Below, piece after piece: positions 1 to 8,803 of a stretch of 64,000 bases of DNA; the stretch's first letter is position 1; each line of letters opens with the position of its first letter. The position numbers were made by a program, and so were the translations under genes. The DNA is from G963668345 sp965226215 (GTDB taxonomy: Bacteria; Acidobacteriota; Terriglobia; Bryobacterales; UBA6623): contig CBDDCH010000002.1 in the NCBI GenBank assembly GCA_965226215.1, positions 1,116,001-1,180,000 on the forward strand, given 5' to 3'. The notes beneath the pieces were generated by a model. That model was not told the DNA's origin and searched no databases. It saw nothing but the letters and a program-made list of their open reading frames with translations.

Positions 1-218
1 GCTCTGGGGAGAGTCGTTCTGAGGATAGAGACCCGCGGGACGGTCAATCGGCGCCAACTTGCCGTTTGACTCGGTCCCGGCATGGGGGTAGTGAAGCGGG
101 TTCGACAACGCAGCTCCGCGCGATCCGCCTACAAGTCTGGCGGCCCCGCTTCGACGCCTCTTCAGGACGCTTGTCGCACGATCCCGTCGGGGCGGGTTTG
201 CAGTACGGGGACTGGTAA
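1..218. other. Window edge, no gene recognised
   Basis: No reading frame here looks like a known protein. The segment probably carries the upstream region of the membrane protein gene that starts at 219. Confidence 0.4.
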
Positions 219-1091
219 ATGGCGTTGCGGGACAGACTCAGCCACATCTGGGACGGTTTCTTGTCCCAGCCCCGGCACGACCTGGTGCTGCGGATAACGC
301 TGTTCCTGTTGCTGGCACACGGCACCTCCAGTTTGGCGGCGCTTATCCCGTTGCGCATTCTGTGTGGACTGATGTTGATCAGCCGCAAGCTCCACAACAA
401 CCGGGCGATGTGGATTGCGATTTGCGCGGCTTTGGTTTTCGTGAACGCCCGGAATTGGTATTGGATTGATAATCACAAGTATCTGATCATGTACTGGTCG
501 CTGGCTTGCTGTCTGTCGCTGTTCTCCCGAGATCCGGACCGCTTGTTGGCTTGGAACGGGCGCGTGCTGATCGGGGTGACGTTTTTGTTCGCCACAGGCT
601 GGAAGATCATGGGAGCACAGTTTTTGGACGGCAGCTTCTTCCACTTTACGCTGCTCACCGATGAGACTATCGAAAAGCACGTTCTGGTTCTCGGCGGGTT
701 GACCCTTGATGACCTCAGCTATAACCGAGAGTTGCTACAGTCGTTGATCGCGTCGCCGCGGCAGGCATTGGCTCCGGCATTCATCTCGACCTCCAGGACC
801 GAAGGCCTCAGTTTGGTGTTGTCGTATTTGACGATCCTCATGGAAGGGGCCATTGCCGTGACGTTCTTGCTGGGGACTTGGCGCTGGTTCGCAGCGGCGA
901 AGGATAACTTGCTGATTCTGTTTTGTCTGCTGACCTACTACGCCCTGCCGATTGTGGGCTTCGCGCTCACTCTCATCGTGATGGGATTTGCCCAATGCCC
1001 GGCGGAACGTCGCGACCTGCGGACACTTTATCTGTGGGTACTCGTCCTAGTGCAGACGACGCTGTTCCCTTTCGGCGAGTTTTTTTCCTGA
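219..1091 (+). CDS. HTTM-like multi-pass membrane protein
   Basis: This 290-residue protein is dominated by hydrophobic segments, with roughly seven or eight likely membrane helices spread over the whole length and a short polar N-terminus. The segment around residues 80-105 (WIDNHKYLIMYWSL) resembles the HTTM fold of vitamin K-dependent gamma-carboxylase-like proteins, which place an Asn-His or Asp-Asn-His motif before a helix. It has no periplasmic enzymatic domain and is shorter than true carboxylases, so any enzymatic role is unproven. It stands alone on the plus strand and converges with the thioredoxin gene at 1216. The HTTM assignment is inference from overall pattern only; the product is otherwise a hypothetical inner-membrane protein. 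Confidence 0.5.
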   Translation: MALRDRLSHIWDGFLSQPRHDLVLRITLFLLLAHGTSSLAALIPLRILCGLMLISRKLHNNRAMWIAICAALVFVNARNWYWIDNHKYLIMYWSLACCLSLFSRDPDRLLAWNGRVLIGVTFLFATGWKIMGAQFLDGSFFHFTLLTDETIEKHVLVLGGLTLDDLSYNRELLQSLIASPRQALAPAFISTSRTEGLSLVLSYLTILMEGAIAVTFLLGTWRWFAAAKDNLLILFCLLTYYALPIVGFALTLIVMGFAQCPAERRDLRTLYLWVLVLVQTTLFPFGEFFS

Positions 1092-1215
1092 TCAGCGGTT
1101 GTCAGGTACTCGTGTGGCGGGGCGAGCCCCGCCGGCGGGGAGTAACCTACGTCTGCAGGTGGGGCGCCGTCGAAACCCTGTGTCTCCTGTCGCGGGATCG
1201 CGACTTGTGGCGGAG

Positions 1216-1872
1216 CTATTCGGCAAGCAGTCGTTCAATCAGCCGCTCGATTTCGGTGTAGTCGTGGCGGCAGGACGTGTGGTCTTGTCGGTGGGGACCA
1301 CCCTGTTTCAGATGATATTCCCCGCCCGGATGGACATAGCGGATCAGGCCTTTCTTGTCGAGCAGGAAAGAAACCGACGTCCAACCGCGCGGGCTGTGGG
1401 ATAGCCACCAGCGATCGAGAGCTTCCCAATCGGGGTCCACCGCCGTGGGAAACGTAAAGCCGAAGCGATCAAGAGCTTGCCGGACGCGCGCCCGAGGCGT
1501 CTGGCCGCGCGGCTTCTGGTGGAAGATGCCGATGATCCGCAAACCGCGATCGCCATAGACTCGCTGCCATTTGTTGAGCGCTGGGGCTGAGGTCGAGCAA
1601 AACGGGCACGTGTCGGTCCACCAACGGACGAGCACGACTTGACCGCGCAGGTCCTCGATCTCAATGGGCGAGGAATGAATCCATTGGTCCAGTTCTAAGG
1701 AAGGAGCGCGGACACCGATGAGTTCCCCTCCTTCCCGTGGTGCGGGAGACGCCCAAGCGTGGCGCTTCAGCGCCGGCGGAACCAGAAGCAGGCCTGCAAC
1801 AACGATGAGCGGGAAGCAGACTGTCGCGCGAGGGCGCCGCGGCCTTCGCGGGGATGTTTCCGTATCGGCCAT
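1216..1872 (-). CDS. TlpA/ResA-like membrane-anchored thioredoxin
   Basis: A basic N-terminus followed by one hydrophobic segment (residues about 17-32) suggests an uncleaved membrane anchor. The rest is a redoxin-type thioredoxin fold carrying the active-site motif CPFC after WWTDT, as in AhpC/TSA-Redoxin family proteins that act outside the membrane. The C-terminal half contains the usual FLLDKKGLIRYVHPG strand-turn-strand. I chose the start at 1872 (MADTETS); the frame stays open upstream, but that extension overlaps the neighbouring alkyltransferase-like gene and has no family similarity. It lies just downstream of the alkyltransferase-like gene on the same strand. A thiol-disulfide oxidoreductase role, possibly related to cytochrome maturation, is likely; the exact partner cannot be told. 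Confidence 0.75.
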   Translation of the reverse strand: MADTETSPRRPRRPRATVCFPLIVVAGLLLVPPALKRHAWASPAPREGGELIGVRAPSLELDQWIHSSPIEIEDLRGQVVLVRWWTDTCPFCSTSAPALNKWQRVYGDRGLRIIGIFHQKPRGQTPRARVRQALDRFGFTFPTAVDPDWEALDRWWLSHSPRGWTSVSFLLDKKGLIRYVHPGGEYHLKQGGPHRQDHTSCRHDYTEIERLIERLLAE

Positions 1873-1891
1873 GCTCTCAGCCCCAGGTTCC

Positions 1892-2239
1892 TTACTTGGT
1901 CCGGCGGTCACTATGGGGTGCGCGAAGCTTGCGGTAATGGTGCAAGTCCATGCACACTCGTCGGCCCGAGAATCGTACGCCTTCGGCCTGTAGCCGCAGA
2001 CGTTGGTCGAGGCCGCCGGCGCCGGGGAGAGCAATGCGTCCGCCGGCGGCTGCCACGCGGTGCCAGGGCAGGCCGAAACTCGCCGGCGCCTGGCGCAGAG
2101 CCCAGCCGACTCGACGCGCCGTCCAGGGCCGACCGAGTGCGGTGGCTATGTCTCCGTATGTTACGACCTTCCCCCGCGGGATGCTCCGAACCACACGCCA
2201 AGCACGAGCGACTTCTTGGTCATGCGTTGGCGTCTTCAC
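1892..2239 (-). CDS. Alkyltransferase-like (ATL) DNA repair protein
   Basis: The 115-residue protein shows the C-terminal MGMT fold: IPRGKVVTYGDIA, then AR.VGWAL, then the active-site loop PWHRV. In true O6-alkylguanine transferases the loop is PCHRV; here tryptophan replaces the alkyl-accepting cysteine. That is the hallmark of the ATL subfamily, which flips out alkylated bases and flags them for nucleotide excision repair without transferring the alkyl group. The GTG start at 2239 overlaps the last 20 bases of the upstream sensor kinase gene, suggesting translational coupling. The C-terminal tail beyond residue 95 is basic. Family placement is secure from the PWHRV loop; the link to the kinase is positional only. 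Confidence 0.85.
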   Translation of the reverse strand: MKTPTHDQEVARAWRVVRSIPRGKVVTYGDIATALGRPWTARRVGWALRQAPASFGLPWHRVAAAGGRIALPGAGGLDQRLRLQAEGVRFSGRRVCMDLHHYRKLRAPHSDRRTK

Positions 2240-4241
2240 CCTTAGAGCTTACATTCGCGGGGCTCTCGAGGGACATGATGCGGCTGACATCCTGTGCCGT
2301 GAATGGCTTACGCAACACCGCATATCGCTGGGCGGACATGACTTCCCCGCTATCCACGGACACAGTGGCATCCTCCACGAGGACGAAGTTCCCGGCTTGG
2401 CGGTGAACCCTCTCGTAAATCTCCAGTCCACTAAAGCGCCCGATTCGAGCCGCGCAGAAGATCCACTCGAACCACATTCTTTCGCACAGGTCCATCGCCT
2501 CCTCGGCTGTCGAGACGGGAATGACGCGGTAGCCGCTCTCGGCGACATGATGAAGTAGCGCGTTTTGGGACGCTCGGTCATCGTCAATTACCAGAGTCGT
2601 CGACGCTCGGCTCCGGGATTTGCTGGGGGGCGATTGCGGCAAATGAGTTTGCCTTGCTGACAAGGCGTCCGCCGTCAGCGGGTACTCCAAGTCGATGCGG
2701 AATCCCCCGCCTGATGCCCTCTCCACCCGCAGGTTACCGCCCACTCCTTCTACCAAAGTCCGACAGACCGACAAAGGCAAACCGTCGCCGCCGGGAGCGG
2801 GTGGTTCCCCGGCAGGCTCGTCGGGACCCGGCCGGGACGTCGCGGGCGGGTCGTCGGAGCGAATCGAGATCAGAATGTGTTCCTGGAGCAGATTCGTGGA
2901 GACCTGGAGAAGCTCGCCGTTGAAAGGCGCGAGCAAGCCTACCGAGTATTTGAGGATGTTGAGTAGCAACTGCTCTAGATGATCAGGATCTGCTGAGACG
3001 TCCGGCGCGACCTTCAAGAGCGCTAGTCGCATCTCGAACTGTCTGCCTTGCGACCACTGTTGTCGGGAGTCCGCGAGGTGCTGTAAAAGCACGTGAATGT
3101 CTACGTTCTCCCGAGCACCCGTGCGCGGTCCCGCGAAGTTGACAAGACGTTCCACCGCCTCCAACGTGTTGCGCGCCTCCTTTTCCAGGCTCTCTAGGCG
3201 ACCTGCCAGGGCCGGTGCGGTCTCCCCTCGTTTTCCCTCGCCTGCCTCTCGCTTGATTCTTTCCAGGGGGGCTCGCAGTTCGTTTCCGATCTCGTGCACC
3301 AACTCTCGGACCGCCGCGAGCTTCTCAGCTCGATGAACCTGATCTTTAATCGAGCGCTGCCGGGCGATTTCAAGCCCAAGGCAAGCCACGGTCGATACCT
3401 GCTCGATCATTGCTTTCTGCTCGACGGAGAAAGTGCGCTTACGATCGCGGTCTTCTACCTCGATCACGCCCAAACACGAGCCGTCAACCATGAGTGGCAC
3501 GTAGAGCAGTGACTTCTGAGCAAATCTCCTGACCGTCTCATAGTCCACAAAGGGGCAATCTTCGGCGTCGGGCACTTCCGTAAGGGATTGATTTCGGAAA
3601 CAGGTTACCGCTCCGCTTATGGCGCTGAGGGAAACGGCCGGAGTAGGGATGCGGTCGCTACCCGCCCGGTATTCCAATTGTTGGGTGGCCGGGTTCAGAA
3701 CCAGGAGGAAACAGTGCGTGGCGTCAACTAGCGAAGGCATCGCCTCGGCGAGTTGCTGTTGAATTCGACTCGCATCGCTTGACGTCCCCAAGTCGTCGAG
3801 GATGTCGCCAAGCACCCCCAGTTTTTCCTGGTACCGGAGAACGCGGTGTTCGTACAGCCAACGAAAGAGAAAGACAACGCAACCCGCGCTCAGGAGGATC
3901 GCGAGAGCCGTCCAGAAGATTGTTAAGCGGTTGAGCTCAGCGATGAACTCGACCAATCTCGAGAGGGTCGGGTTCACTTGCGCAACAGGAAGAACCGCGA
4001 ACGCCCATGCGAGCGCGCGCGGGTCAGGCCGCCCACTACGACCGCGGTCGCCCGGCGCCCGGATCAGCATCTCGCTACCCATAAAGAAGATTACTTGCCC
4101 CCTCGCCCGAATCCGCGGGCCAGGGCTTTGGGGGGTGTCACGGCCCTCGTTACTGGTCACCATACCCGCCGGGGCCGCTTGAGTCAATCCGTACGGGGAC
4201 GAGACCGCTATCTCGCGTAGCGGGTCGGGCGGTCTCGGCAC
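2220..4241 (-). CDS. GAF sensor kinase with degenerate receiver domain
   Basis: Domains in order, counting from the longest frame (673 residues): a transmembrane helix at about 107-128, a GAF domain at about 155-295, a HisKA-like helix with the phosphorylatable His316 (ELVHEIGNELRAPL), an HATPase-like domain at about 410-530 with N-box LLLNILKYS and a GDGLPLSV G2-like loop, and a receiver-like domain at about 549-660. The HATPase lacks a recognisable DxGxG box. The receiver keeps the acidic pocket (VIDDDR) but has alanine (CAAR) where the phospho-accepting aspartate should be. The true start may be Met54 (position 4082). It is divergent from lysC and overlaps the ATL gene. Probably a sensor whose output has been rewired or lost; no cognate regulator is adjacent. 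Confidence 0.75.
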   Translation of the reverse strand: MPRPPDPLREIAVSSPYGLTQAAPAGMVTSNEGRDTPQSPGPRIRARGQVIFFMGSEMLIRAPGDRGRSGRPDPRALAWAFAVLPVAQVNPTLSRLVEFIAELNRLTIFWTALAILLSAGCVVFLFRWLYEHRVLRYQEKLGVLGDILDDLGTSSDASRIQQQLAEAMPSLVDATHCFLLVLNPATQQLEYRAGSDRIPTPAVSLSAISGAVTCFRNQSLTEVPDAEDCPFVDYETVRRFAQKSLLYVPLMVDGSCLGVIEVEDRDRKRTFSVEQKAMIEQVSTVACLGLEIARQRSIKDQVHRAEKLAAVRELVHEIGNELRAPLERIKREAGEGKRGETAPALAGRLESLEKEARNTLEAVERLVNFAGPRTGARENVDIHVLLQHLADSRQQWSQGRQFEMRLALLKVAPDVSADPDHLEQLLLNILKYSVGLLAPFNGELLQVSTNLLQEHILISIRSDDPPATSRPGPDEPAGEPPAPGGDGLPLSVCRTLVEGVGGNLRVERASGGGFRIDLEYPLTADALSARQTHLPQSPPSKSRSRASTTLVIDDDRASQNALLHHVAESGYRVIPVSTAEEAMDLCERMWFEWIFCAARIGRFSGLEIYERVHRQAGNFVLVEDATVSVDSGEVMSAQRYAVLRKPFTAQDVSRIMSLESPANVSSKGEDANA

Positions 4242-4275
4242 ACATTTGGGTTAGGATTAAAAGACGGAACTGCCT

Positions 4276-5712
4276 ATGTCGCGACCTCTGCTGGTGATGA
4301 AATTCGGGGGGACGAGCTTGGGATCCCCGGAGCGGATAGAACAAGCCGCTGATCTCGTCGCCGAAGCCGCCGGCGCCCAGGCGGTGACCGTCGTCGTCTC
4401 GGCGATGGCAAAGGTCACCGATAGCCTTCTTGACACCATGCGGCATGCCGAATCGCGGGATGAGCGAGCGGTAGAGCACAATCTACGGGAGCTAAAGGAG
4501 CGGCACGCGGACGCCTGTCAGAAGCTGCCGGCATCCCCGGAACGAGACACGACCATGAGGCGTGTGGATGAGCTGATCGACAGCTTCGAACGCGTCGCTC
4601 GGGGGATGCTGATGCTCGGGGAACGGCCTCCGCGGTCAGTCGATGAGGTCGTTTCGACGGGCGAAAAGCTTTCTGCCCTGCTGCTGAGCGCACGGCTGAC
4701 GTCAAAGGGTGTGCGGGCCGAAGCCGTCAACGCCGCCGAGATGATAGTAACGGATGCGGTCTTCGGCAGCGCCTCCCCGTTGATGGACGAATCGATACCC
4801 AAAATCCGCCGGCGACTGGCGCCTCTTCTTGAAGCCGGCACGGTTCCGGTTGTCACGGGCTTCAATGGAGCCACCGTCGACGGCCAACCGACAACGCTCG
4901 GCCGCGGAGGATCCGATTTCTCGGCTTCCATCCTGGCGTCGGTCTTGGAGGCGGCCGAACTATGGATTTGGACAGACGTCGACGGCATCATGACAGGTGA
5001 TCCGCGAGTCGTGGCGGACGCCAGGGTTTTGAGAGAGCTCAGTTACAACGAAGCGGCTGAGCTAGCCTATAACGGCGCCAAGGTCCTACACCCAAGAACA
5101 TTGGCGCCGCTGGTGGAAAAAGGAATTCCAGTTTGGATCAAGAACAGTTTCGATCCCGACAAGCCGGGCACTCGGATCGTTCCGAAGATCGACGAGCGAC
5201 CTGGGGTTCGGGCTATCACGTCGCTTGCCAAGGTGGCACTGATCACGATTGAGGCCGTCAGCGCCTCGATCTCGGGCGCCCAACTGATGGCCCGTGCGCT
5301 CGAAGCCGCTGCAAGAACCAACGTCGAAGTTCTGCTCATGACACGCTCGAGCTTTCGTCAAAACTTTTGCATGCTGGTGCGAAGCGAAGAGCTGGATGCT
5401 GTGATGGAAGGCTTGCGGGCCGAGCTGGCGCTCGAGTTGGCGCATGCTTACGTGCATCCGATCGAAGTAGATCAGAGCGTTGGCTTGCTGGCGACGGTCG
5501 GCGAGGGCATGCACGGCACGCCAGGACTGGCCGGCAAGATCTTCACCGCGATTTCCCGCCAAAACGTCAACATCATCGCGATTGCGCAGGGGTCCAGCGA
5601 ATTGACGATTGCCATCGTCGTCAAACAGGACGAGCTGGAAGAGGCCGTTCGCGCCGTGCACGCCGAATGCAAGCTGGGCCAGGGGAAGCCCCAGCCGGCC
5701 CGAGTTAGCTGA
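4276..5712 (+). CDS. lysC: Aspartate kinase, copy 1
   Basis: Monofunctional aspartokinase (478 residues) that phosphorylates L-aspartate, the first step of the lysine/threonine/methionine branch. The amino-acid kinase fold starts with KFGGTSLG at residues 9-16, with the catalytic and nucleotide loops at GRGGSDFSAS and WIWTDVDGIMTGDPR. Two ACT regulatory repeats occupy roughly residues 310-470 (for example GMHGTPGLAGKIF), consistent with feedback inhibition by an end product. The length matches class III enzymes. The gene is divergent from the sensor kinase and is separated from the other lysine genes by a toxin-antitoxin pair and an IS1380 element. A second, clearly different aspartokinase lies at 13595. 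Confidence 0.93.
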   Translation: MSRPLLVMKFGGTSLGSPERIEQAADLVAEAAGAQAVTVVVSAMAKVTDSLLDTMRHAESRDERAVEHNLRELKERHADACQKLPASPERDTTMRRVDELIDSFERVARGMLMLGERPPRSVDEVVSTGEKLSALLLSARLTSKGVRAEAVNAAEMIVTDAVFGSASPLMDESIPKIRRRLAPLLEAGTVPVVTGFNGATVDGQPTTLGRGGSDFSASILASVLEAAELWIWTDVDGIMTGDPRVVADARVLRELSYNEAAELAYNGAKVLHPRTLAPLVEKGIPVWIKNSFDPDKPGTRIVPKIDERPGVRAITSLAKVALITIEAVSASISGAQLMARALEAAARTNVEVLLMTRSSFRQNFCMLVRSEELDAVMEGLRAELALELAHAYVHPIEVDQSVGLLATVGEGMHGTPGLAGKIFTAISRQNVNIIAIAQGSSELTIAIVVKQDELEEAVRAVHAECKLGQGKPQPARVS

Positions 5713-5813
5713 GTGGGGCTGTGGCGATTTGGAATGCACTGATTTTTTGGCTGGAGTCGAAGGTGTTTTGCCAACTGATTTAGGGTCAGAGAGCATCGCA
5801 AATCGGAGGCAAT

Positions 5814-6245
5814 TCAATTTGAATCGGCGCTTGGAGCTGGTGAGTCGAGGTGGACAACGCGAACGAGTTTGGTGCGGTAGATCGGCTTTACAGGCCTTTC
5901 CAGAGTGACTAGTTCCTGGGCTTCCGCCAGATGGGAAGCGGCGACGTGGAGCGCGTCCATCGCCGCTAGGCCGCAGCGCTCGGCCTCTCGTAGCGCTACC
6001 GTCACGATACTGACCACATCTCCCACCCATCGCTGCACCTTGTGCTCGAAGTAGGCGCGGTAGAACGAGACCTCGGACTCATTCTTGAGATGGACCGCCT
6101 TTGGCACCGTTTCGAGGTAGAGAAACCGGCTCGCCACAAAACTGCGGTTCCTATCGTTTACGAGAGCCAGAGCCAGCTCTCTTTCGCGTGTTGCGCCTCT
6201 GTGTGCCGCGATCAGGACGCTAGCGTCAAGGAAGGTAAGAAACAT
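5814..6245 (-). CDS. PIN-domain toxin (VapC-like ribonuclease)
   Basis: A 143-residue single PIN domain, which in this family is a Mg-dependent ribonuclease toxin. It begins with the typical strand and catalytic acid FLDASVLIAA (Asp7), has a mid-domain glutamate in LYLETVPKA, and a late acid in the AAMDALHVAA helix, matching the spaced acidic tetrad of VapC proteins. It starts 9 bp after the stop of the upstream 125-residue gene, the usual antitoxin-toxin order. The pair sits against the left end of an IS1380 element, a common setting for such modules. Toxic activity is inferred from the family. Confidence 0.8.
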   Translation of the reverse strand: MFLTFLDASVLIAAHRGATRERELALALVNDRNRSFVASRFLYLETVPKAVHLKNESEVSFYRAYFEHKVQRWVGDVVSIVTVALREAERCGLAAMDALHVAASHLAEAQELVTLERPVKPIYRTKLVRVVHLDSPAPSADSN

Positions 6246-6254
6246 CTAGCCCGG

Positions 6255-6632
6255 TTATCTGGGCCCCCCTCGCCTGTCGGCGACTTCGTCTAGGATCTCC
6301 TCGCGAGAAAGAAGCTTTCCGCCGCCAGCTTCATATTCCTTGGCAAGCCTTTCCATCCTCTCTCCGGTCTGCGATATCCAGCGGACGTATTGCCGAGTGA
6401 CTTCTCCAAGTTCCGGCAACAGTTTCGTATCAGGGGGCAAGCCGCTTAGCGCGTCAAGGGCAAGCACCAGGCTATTCATCATGCGGTCGATGTCTCTCTG
6501 GACGTAGTTATGCTTGGCGGACTTCAGGTATTCGAGAGTCGCAACTGCACCCTCGATGTTCCGGTGCCTGTTTAGGACAACAATCAGCGCCGTAAGCAGT
6601 TCGGAGTTATTCTTGACTGTGTGGTCATCCAT
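6255..6632 (-). CDS. Putative antitoxin partner of the PIN toxin
   Basis: This 125-residue protein has no familiar DNA-binding fold that I can identify. It is largely helical and charged, ending in KLLSREEILDEVADRRGG, which resembles the C-terminal toxin-neutralising tail of several antitoxins. It directly precedes the PIN toxin with a 9-bp gap, so the two are almost certainly co-transcribed. It is longer than the usual 70-90-residue VapB, and the N-terminal 80 residues could be a new operator-binding or dimerisation domain. Assignment rests on position and the C-terminal tail only. Confidence 0.55.
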   Translation of the reverse strand: MDDHTVKNNSELLTALIVVLNRHRNIEGAVATLEYLKSAKHNYVQRDIDRMMNSLVLALDALSGLPPDTKLLPELGEVTRQYVRWISQTGERMERLAKEYEAGGGKLLSREEILDEVADRRGGPR

Positions 6633-6671
6633 GTTTTAATTATCTCAGCTAACAGCGCAAGCGGGTCTTAA

Positions 6672-8133
6672 CCCGCATTTCCAATTTGATTCAGACCTCT
6701 CGACCTTCCGGCGGCCTTGAGCGTCTTTATTCATAGGGGCTAGAGCCCGATGAGGACGCCATGGAGGCCAACACCCAATGGGTGAAAAACAAACCAAGCC
6801 ATTCCAGCTAAGTTTCAACGGCTCGTAGAAAGTCGATTTCCAGGGATCGCACGTCACTTCCGACGGTGGCTTGATCCTGGTTCGGGAGTTGGACGAGCGA
6901 CTCGGACTCGGGAAACTGATCGGCGAGCATCTCACCGACTCCCGGCAAGGCACAAACAAGCAGTTCACGTTCGCTGATCTGTTGCGGCAGTCGGTCTACA
7001 GCCGCTTGGCAGGCTACGAGGACGTCAACGACGCCGTCCGAGTGTCGGCTGACCCGACGTTTCGCTTGATCGGCTCGCAGAAGATCTGGGATCGCGGTGC
7101 GGCCTTGACCTCGACGCTGCACGGCTTCGAGACGGAGATGCTGGCGAGCGAAGAGAACCTGCTGGGGCTGATGGCGCTGAACCGAGAGCTGGTCGGGCAA
7201 GCGGAGGCGTTCGACGACTCCGAGCGGGTCGTTCTGGACATGGACTCCACCGAGAGTCCGGTCCATGGCCAACAGGAAGGCAGTGCCTACAACGGACACT
7301 TCGAGTCGGTCTGCTACCACCCGTTGCTTTTGTTCAACGGTCATGGTGATTGCCTCGCTGCCAAGCTGCGTCCCGGCAACGTGCACAGCGCCGAGGACTG
7401 GGATGAGCTATTGTTGCCGGAGATCGAGCGCCAACTGGCCGAAGGCAAACAGGTCACCTTTCGCGCCGATGCCGCCTTCGCCAAGCCCGAGATCTACGAA
7501 GCACTGGAGGAGCGCGGCGCGGGCTACGCGATCCGCATTCCGGCCAATAAGAGCCTGGAGCTGGAGATCGAAGACATCCTGTTTCGTCCGCCGGGGAGGC
7601 CCGGCCGCAAGCCGCTAGTGCGCTACAAGAGCTTTCGCTATCAGGCGGAGAGCTGGAAGGGGCCCAGACGAGTTGTCGCCAAGGTCGAGCACCACCAGGG
7701 CGAGCTATTCGCGCGCGTCGGTTTTATCGTGACGAACATGAGCTTGCCAAGCCGGTCGGTGGTGCGTTTCTACAACAAGCGCGGCACGGCGGAGCAGTGG
7801 ATCAAAGAAGGTAAGCAAGCGACGCACTGGACGCGGCTGTCGTGCCATCGCTTCCGGGCGAACGAGGTGCGCTTGCAGCTCAGCGTGCTGGCCTATAACC
7901 TGGGCAACTTGTGGCGGCGGCTGGGGCTGCCGCAACGGATCAAGAGCTGGTCGCTGACGAGCTTGCAGCACCGGCTGATGAAGACGGGCGGACGGCTAAT
8001 TAAACACGCGCGGTATTACTGGCTCTTGTTCGCGGAGGGACATCTGAACCGGCGCCTGTTTGGCGACATGCTGCGGAGGATCTGGGCGCTGCCTGTGCCG
8101 GGCGGGTAGCACGCGACTTGCCGAATGCGAAAC
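6672..8133 (+). mobile_element. IS1380-family insertion sequence, copy A
   Basis: The left end begins CCCGCATTTCCAATTTG at 6672, preceded by TTAA. The first 79 bases are identical to bases 63922-64000, where a second copy enters the window, which fixes the left boundary. The element carries a DDE transposase of IS1380 type. The right end is placed near 8133 from a partial inverted match (AATGCG) but lacks the terminal GGG expected from the left end, so that boundary is uncertain and the element may be truncated there. Confidence 0.75.
6778..8109 (+). pseudogene. IS1380-family DDE transposase with amber codon
   Basis: The natural start appears to be ATG at 6778. From there the frame reads MGEKQTKPFQLSFNGS, hits TAG at 6826-6828, and continues KVDFQGSHVTSDGGLILVR, which is the conserved N-terminus of IS1380 transposases. 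The open part, usable from TTG at 6871, gives 412 residues with the DDE group 1 landmarks: LDMDSTESPVHG (first Asp), FRADAAFAKPEIYE (second Asp), and the C-terminal GTAEQWIKEGKQ region (Glu). The protein would therefore be made only by readthrough or from the internal TTG, missing the first 31 residues. This copy is probably inactive or poorly active. Confidence 0.75.
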
Positions 8134-8411
8134 CTGAGTACTGAGGACGGAAGCTCGGAAGGGTGTCTGCGAAATTGACTTCGCAGCGGCGGATCAGCCC
8201 CCATGAGGGGCAAGAAGGGGGCTCGATCGGTCCCGCCTCAGCCGCCGCCTCTTTCGGGTGGAGAAATGGTTGCGCTTCGCCGGGTGAGGGTGTAGACTCG
8301 TGCCGTCAGAGGAGCCAAATCGGAAATCCTGGCTTAATTCTTTGTCTCAGATTAATGCCAACTCCAAATGCCGCCCCCCTCAACACCAACCGGGCACTTC
8401 CGAGCAGGCCT
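8134..8411. other. Non-coding stretch after IS1380 copy A
   Basis: I see no supported gene. The stretch separates the uncertain right end of the IS1380 element from the TPR gene remnant; short frames on both strands lack family similarity. Confidence 0.4.
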
Positions 8412-8579
8412 TCATCCCCTCCCAAGCCCCATCTTGCTCACGAGCGCCGAGAACCGCGGCTCGGTGTGAAGCGGCTCGTACGCCGGATCGACCTGCATAC
8501 AAATTGCCGCGGGGCAACGCTGTTCGAGGGCGGCCCCAAGCCAGGTCAGGGCCTGTTCCTTGTCACCTAGCGCCAGACT
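8412..8579 (-). pseudogene. C-terminal remnant of a TPR protein
   Basis: About 55 residues are readable, from LALGDKEQALTWLGAALEQ through VDPAYEPLHTEPRFSALV to a stop at 8412. This is the typical last TPR unit and tail of the large winged-helix/TPR or adenylate-cyclase/TPR proteins abundant in Acidobacteriota, where the tail reads roughly VDPxxDPLRxDPRFxxLxxxMGL. Upstream the frame loses similarity, so the bulk of the gene is missing. It lies between the IS1380 element and the M20 hydrolase gene, consistent with deletion accompanying transposition. Confidence 0.55.
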
Positions 8580-8803
8580 GATCGGTGGACTCTTTTTGTC
8601 CAGCCCGCCGCTGATTGTTTGACCCCCTTCGTCGGAATCCGATATGCTCAGACCATATTGATCGGGGCTGCCGAAACTTCCGTGGCAATGGGCGCGACAG
8701 GACAATGGAAGTAGCGGCCCCAGCGGGTGGCAGCAACGTTCCGCGCTGCTGAACGCCCTTTCCTGTCCGCCGTTTCGAGTTTCGTTTTCCGGTACGCCGC
8801 GCC

